Of a stretch of 64,000 nucleotides of DNA, positions 58,766-64,000 are shown piece after piece. The notes beneath the pieces were generated by a model. It was not told the DNA's origin. It searched no databases and saw nothing but the letters and a program-made list of their open reading frames with translations. The stretch comes from Fomes fomentarius (lineage: Eukaryota > Basidiomycota > Agaricomycetes > Polyporales > Polyporaceae), in contig JABYQN010000006.1 in assembly GCA_022606135.1 (NCBI GenBank), forward strand, positions 62,001 through 126,000. Reading direction: 5' to 3'. The stretch's first letter is position 1. Each line of letters starts with the position of its first letter. The position numbers and the translations under genes are program-made.

Positions 58766-61144
58766 CGAGTGCGAGTCGAGCGTGGCATATTGAGTGGGTG
58801 GCACGATGTGGCTGGCAGTCCGGATATCGGTGCGTGTTGTGCGTGCGGTACGGTGGATGTTGGATGTTGGATATCGACGTGATGATTGGGACTCGCCACT
58901 GCTGGCAGTGCTCGACGCGGACTCGGAGGTTAAGCAGCGTCTAGTAGCAGGAGCGAACTTGAACTTACATCACATTGCTCCCAGTGCCAGTGCGCGTTTC
59001 ATTCATGATTGTGAGGGGATGCCGCGGCACTTTGTTACTACGGATGTCGTTGCTATCCAGGGAAAGGACGCATTAGGTCCGACATCCGAGAAAGGCCTGC
59101 TTGGTTGCAGTGGCGACAGCCCCGGGCGCTCGCAGTCGCTCAGGCCACTGGCAGTACGAGGGACGTTTGCCTTATTGTATTGTCTCGTTTCGTCTCGTCT
59201 CTGCGTGCTTCCTGAGCGATGCTCCATTGTACGTCCGCGTCGGCCGTTGTGCGCTGCGAACCGAAGAACGTCGTCAGGTCAGGTCAGGGGGGTGCTCAGA
59301 ATGGCAAGCCAATGAACATACCCGCCGCTCATGCGGAAGTTGAGAGAGCGTTCGTTGCACTTGAGAATACAACAAAAAAAACACACACATGATCACATTT
59401 CTTTGACCAATCTCCACAATCTCCACAATCCAGATTCCACTGGCATCTCGAAGCCACTGCAGCGCCGCAGTGTACGTCCACAGAACCCGCCACTGGGATT
59501 CGAAGTTGTGTGTACAGCCCGAGTGCGCATTGCGAGAGCCTCAGGCGGGGTAGGACAGGGTCGAAGAATGCCCAACCGTCAGCGGCTGAGGGACGTCCCT
59601 GTGGTTGCGAGAACTGCCGGCACATTCAGGAATATGGCGCCGTGTGGTGCAGTGCCGAGTCTTCTCAATGGGCCCGGGATAGGTGGTGGGGCTTGACGTT
59701 CGCGAATGGGAGCGAAAAGAGAACAAGGTCTAGGTCTGGGCTCACGATCACAAAGCTTGAGCTTGGCTACGGACACCGAGAGCGTCCAGCCTGAGAGCGG
59801 GCTGGTGTAATATGATGCTACGATGGTGCGATTCTGGCACTGTTTTTCATATAAGGTATGATGAGCTTGACTTGTGACGGCGTTCCGTGGATGCGAGAAG
59901 GTGGCACGATGTCGATCGAGCTGTCGACGAAGCCACCGCAAGCAGTGACCGCGCTGAGCCGACTTCTAGCCACATTGTTGGTTGGGGGAGCTCTTGAACC
60001 ATTCTCCCGACACACCAATATCAACGGTGGTTCTGGAGTACCATACCGATTACTACGCGCGCATGTGGTCTAGCTGGACAGTGTAACCGATGCCACAACA
60101 TAATCCGGAAGAAGATAGGATCAGCCGGTAATCCAGGCCTGAATAGACGACAAATTCACCTATAAGCGCCGACAGATATGTATAGTAGGCAGTACGCACT
60201 TAGTAGTGACTATTGACGCGCGGTATAGCTTCCGCTGGGGCATCCAGACGGGAGCTATCAGAGCAGATTGCAGCAAGCCGCGTGGGGCGGACATTGACAA
60301 CACACATCCACATGATGCGTGTGGTATGGTCAGCTGAACTTCTTGAGTACGCGCCCGGCATCTGGATACGCACCAGGTAGGTGGTTTGAGCGGGGAGTCC
60401 GGGTATGTGGCCAAGCTGAGATTAGAATTTCCAAAGAAGCCCGAGTCCCAACAAGAGTGGAGTGGCCGCTGGGTTTCGCACGACCGGGAGTTCAATTACG
60501 GGAGTGAAACTCGGAAACACGGGCACTGGGCAGTTCGGTCGGAGCGGGGATTGTCGACGTCGGCCCGGGATGAGCGCCTCGTACTGATTACTGGCTAAAT
60601 GGCAGCAGCACGAGTATCGCGTGGAAGCGCCGATCGGCGGTGAGCCGCCACTCGAAGTGGTGCTGGAGCTCTCGTTGTTACTTATTGAGTTGACGAGATT
60701 AACAGTATTTACGGCGAGCGACTCACCGTGTATCATAGTAGACGCCAATTCCAATGCCATGTCGCCGCCGGGGAGAGGATCCTCCGGGGTTCGTCGGCGT
60801 GATCCTCGTCTGTGTCAGTGGGTTCGCGTGGACGTCATCCCGCCCGTCGATCCATCCGGACTCTCCATTCTCCGTTCAATGAAATGTCGCCCTCTGAGTG
60901 TCCAACGGGCGGAGTCCACAGCGTCCGAACTTCGCTCAGGGCCTCAAGCTTCAAGGCCTCAGGAGGCTGAGTGGCACGCTCGGGCGGGCACGGCGTGCCC
61001 TCAACCCCGTGCCCGGCTTCCGAGTACTCCGAGTGCAACTTGCTTAGAGCATCCGAGCTTCCAGTCAACGTCACGCTGTAAGCAAGGTTAGTAAAGCCAA
61101 AGGTACTAGAGCTTTGCTCAACCGCCAGGGCGCAGTGACTCGTG

Positions 61145-61168
61145 CTCCGACTCCGACTCCGACTCCGC
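61145..61168 (+). repeat. Hexamer repeat (CTCCGA)n
   Basis: Four ctccga units, a variant of the dispersed gactcn hexamer. Confidence 0.9.
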
Positions 61169-62638
61169 GCCGGCTGGACTCTGACCTAAGCCTGAGTCCA
61201 CATCCGGGGCACAAGAAGAAGGAGAGAAGATCTATGTAATAGTAGCGAAGGAGCCTCGAGGGGCAAGTGTGACGTTCTCGTTCACGTAACCCGTTGACGC
61301 ACGCAGAGATAGCCGCCCGCCCTCCCCGCGACTCGGACGTGTTCGCACATGCAGATCCCCGCCGCGTCAGACGTCAGTCTGGAGTCCTGAACTGGCTTAC
61401 TCACTGGTATCGTCAAGGCTCTCGTATCACTGATCGGAGACGGCAGGGCCACGCCCAGCGCGGTGACCAGGTCACACCCCAGTGCACAACTGCAGGTGCG
61501 AAACATACACAAGGATGGATATTAACGTTGTTGTCAGGCCCATCGCGACGACCTTTGAGACTCTCAAATCGATCGACAACTTGAAGCGCGTGTGTGCGCC
61601 TCCCGAGAATCACGAACGAGAGTCTCATGGAGGATGCGGATACTGACTCGACTCTGAGTATGTGAGTATGTGGGTCATGATGATGCGATGTTGAATCTGG
61701 GAGCCTCAGGCTGCAGTGGATCATGCACGTTGCATCCGCCTAACTATGGGTGCAATTGCAATCGGATCCATGTTATGGGCGGTGATGGATTGGATCCTAG
61801 GTCCTTGGCACAGAACGAGCGCGCCGTAAATTCGCTGCAACGCAATAGCTTCCGCGAGAGATCAGGGGCAGCACTGGAAGGAGAGAAATTGGTTCGCCTG
61901 CGCCCGCCTTCAACTGGATTGCGCTAGTCTGGACATCGGAGCCTGGGGCACCTAGACCGGGCAGTTATTAGCGTTAGTGAAGACTATATACGGGGTTGAG
62001 AAACGTGTGGTTGGATATCAACATACCTGCCCCGCTCCCGCCTTCTTCCACACGCTACCTGATCCCTCCGCTTCGAGTTCCTCCATCAAATACCTACGAT
62101 CAACAACGCCATGAACACCGTTGCATCTGCCACACCTGCCACACCTGCCCAGTCCCAGGTTCAACCACCGAAGGCAATCACGAAAACTCCGACACCCAGT
62201 GCTGACGACGGCTAGTATCCTCCCATTCAAGTCGTATATATGCTAAATGTCAACTGAACCCGAATCATAGCCCAGTCGCTCACGTCCGACACTGCGACCC
62301 TCTGCGACAGTACGACAGTAAGGCGTCAAAGGAGAGCTCAGAGCAGACGCAAGGTACCTCACTCGCCTCCTCAACGGCCAAGTTCGCAAAGACGGCGAAG
62401 GCGCAAGGGTGGGCAGCACCGACCGCGACACGCCCGAGTTTCGGCTGCTAGGCCAAAGAACTGTCAAGTCAGGTTCACTGCTCGCTGTCACGGTCTCGAC
62501 TCTCGAGTGTGGGACTATATATGAACTCGGACATATTCAAAGCTCTCCCACAGCCGTTTTTGTTGTTATCGTACTGCTTCTGCATCCGTGGTCGAGGCTG
62601 TCAGCATGTGTGTCGTACATCGTTCACTCGCACTTCCC

Positions 62639-63509
62639 TTACATGAAGTCGTCCTCCATCGTCCCCTAGACGGAGACGGACTGCTTTGGCTGATCGTCGT
62701 CGTCATCCTCCTCGCTGAACAGGCTGTCGGCATGCGATCTGTGCCGCCACCTTCTCCGCCTCTCGCGCGCATCGCGAGCTCCTCGTCGGCATCCGCCTTT
62801 TTCTGAGGGACCAGCCACCGGTCCATCGTCAGTGTCAATGGCGATTCGACATGAGGAGTCACCGAACAGAGAGAGAACGTTCGCCGCTTCCGTGCGCTTC
62901 GCTGCGTTTCCCCCCCCCCCTTGCCAGATGCGCTCGGTGCGTTCCTGTTCGTGATCCTACTTTCCGCTCTGCCTTCGTCTTGTTCTGTGTTCTGTGCTCA
63001 GTACCCACTTGTCATTGTGGAACGAAACCCCGCCCGACGGGCATGTCACCCATTTCCTCAGACGCAGCAGTCGGTATCAGGGCACTGAAATTGTCGTGCT
63101 GTACCGACGACTCGATACCTTTTTTTAGGTCGTCTGCTGGCGTCCACTGGCAGATCCGAGTCATGATGGTTAGATTATCCTTCTTGGTGCCCAGCAGTGT
63201 AGAAGCGTCAGCATGCAACGAGCAGGGGATGTGGGCCAGCGAGCATACCTCCGATAGAACTGGCCTTGACGAGCTGAGCGCAATCGATGGAAAGTGGTTC
63301 TGGGATGATCGCGTTCAGGTCATCATTCCGTCGGGCATATGGATGTAATAGACGTGTGCCGATGGCAGTCGACATGGAACTAAAACCAGACGTCTTGAGA
63401 CCAAGCATACTTGATCAAGTCCTCGTCTAAGAGAATTAGTTCGTCTACGTGACATTAACGTTGTGAGACTTCCATAAGTACTCTCGTCGAATTTGTCTTT
63501 TTCTGGCAT
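62639..63509 (-). pseudogene. Decayed CCDC25/Jlp2-like (NFACT-R domain) gene
   Basis: Reading down the minus strand gives, in order but in changing frames: MPEKDKFDE, DELILLDEDLIK, QDVWF followed by a stop, FHVD, LPSAHVYYIHMPDG, IIPEPLSIDCAQLVKASSIG, KKDNLTIM, WTPADDLKK, EMGDMPVG, then FHND-type codons after an extra base, KKADADEELAMRARE, and DSLFSEEDDDDDQPKQSVSV. A stop follows, and in the same frame GTMEDDFM and the final stop. This order is that of the CCDC25 family: an NFACT-R domain with DVWFHVD, SAHVY, DCAQLVKANSI, YTPW.NLKK and a C-terminal acidic EDDFM-like end. At least two internal stops and several frameshifts make it non-functional. The N-terminal MVYYFTS-type start was not found. 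A functional copy probably exists elsewhere. Confidence 0.7.
62910..62920 (+). repeat. C11 homopolymer inside the CCDC25-like pseudogene
   Basis: A run of about eleven C (G on the coding strand) interrupts the linker between the NFACT-R part and the acidic tail; a likely site of indels. Confidence 0.85.
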
Positions 63510-64000
63510 GCACGTGCCAGGTCATCACAGGCGGAGCGACAGCTAAGGTATCAAGTTATTACACGGCCAGCTGTACCTGTCGAAGTAAGAAGAGCACCAT
63601 GTCGGCTTTAAGTGCTGAACCGTTGAGTCCTGGACCAACAGATCAGGATCGGATGCCACCGGATGACAGATATGCTTAGGTAAGCACAACTGTTATCAGA
63701 AGGCGCCCGTACTTCTTGTGCATATTGTCCTGAGCCCCGCAATCCGTTTGCTAGTACCAACGTCTCTTCAATACTACTACAGTCGACCCTGTCTTTCGCT
63801 CGCACACACATCCTCACGCACTCAAAAAAATCTATCTATGAGAAGCCAGTGCGCTGATCTCCCAGTCTTATCGGAATTGGCATGCTGGCATAATGCATTC
63901 TCGATCCTGAACTTGAAACATGCGTGTCCTACTATAATCAGCTGATCTCTGTTCCAGAAAGCTGTTGAACAGGTGGCCAGAGAGCGCTCATCCAAGATGC
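63510..64000. other. Window end, no gene recognised
   Basis: About 490 bases with only short frames. The upstream (5') part of the CCDC25-like remnant would be expected here but is not visible. Confidence 0.4.

Larger units (their letters stand above)
52912..62638. other. Ten-kilobase gene-poor, microsatellite-rich tract
   Basis: Every long frame here (for example 54189-54881 plus, 55406-56425 plus, 53358-53840 plus) is low-complexity or runs through obvious tandem repeats, so I do not accept them as genes. The tract is GC-rich and holds many short tandem repeats, listed separately. The first kilobase must include the promoter and leader of the C2H2 gene. Confidence 0.55.

Noticed and set aside
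43223..64000. Search for transposon or retrovirus-like genes
   Set aside because: No reverse transcriptase, integrase, transposase or terminal repeats were recognised; the repeats present are microsatellites.

Overview
The window is nuclear DNA of a filamentous basidiomycete, most likely an agaricomycete and possibly of the Polyporales. The evidence is many short GT-AG introns (about 40-70 nt), F-box proteins with the agaricomycete-style opening LPIEVCEHIIDAAY, an agaricomycete-specific N-domain/WD40 protein, a HET protein, GH3 and GH92 secreted glycosidases, and no bacterial operon signals. The order-level placement is inference.

Layout, left to right. 0-4.1 kb: two tandem salicylate-hydroxylase-like FAD monooxygenases on the minus strand, the first cut by the window edge. 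4.4-24.4 kb: an accessory region with two inverted, diverged copies of a two-gene module. Gene A is a Ser/Pro-rich protein of unknown family with a conserved 37-residue exon 2. Gene B has a P-loop and a C-terminal nuclease-like region, resembling Crinkler-RHS-type proteins. The minus-strand module is A' (9974-11613) followed by B1 (6411-8187); the plus-strand module is A (18197-19950) followed by B2 (20426-22354). B2 has lost the P-loop lysine and its reading frame. Between them lie a secreted GH92 alpha-mannosidase and an F-box gene. Two decayed A relatives lie at about 4.49-5.83 kb and 31.6-32.2 kb.

23-34.5 kb: a short N-domain gene; its paralogue fused to eight WD40 repeats; the housekeeping clamp-loader subunit CTF8; a MetE-like zinc methyltransferase; and a HET-domain protein. 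35.5-43.2 kb: a small four-helix MARVEL-like membrane protein, an F-box-like gene with an apparent one-base frameshift, and a secreted GH3 beta-glucosidase. 43.2-50.4 kb: no convincing gene. 50.4-52.9 kb: a two-finger C2H2 transcription factor with long low-complexity regions. 52.9-62.6 kb: a roughly 10 kb gene-poor tract rich in microsatellites, ending in a decayed CCDC25/Jlp2 (NFACT-R domain) pseudogene at 62.6-63.5 kb.

Functionally, GH92 and GH3 are secreted carbohydrate degradation, and the two FAD monooxygenases suggest aromatic hydroxylation. The A-B modules, the N-domain/WD40 pair and the HET gene fit a non-self-recognition or conflict-type neighbourhood; that reading is inference from family resemblance and clustering. 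Gene models are hand-spliced from the sequence, so exon borders are approximate unless a position is given.
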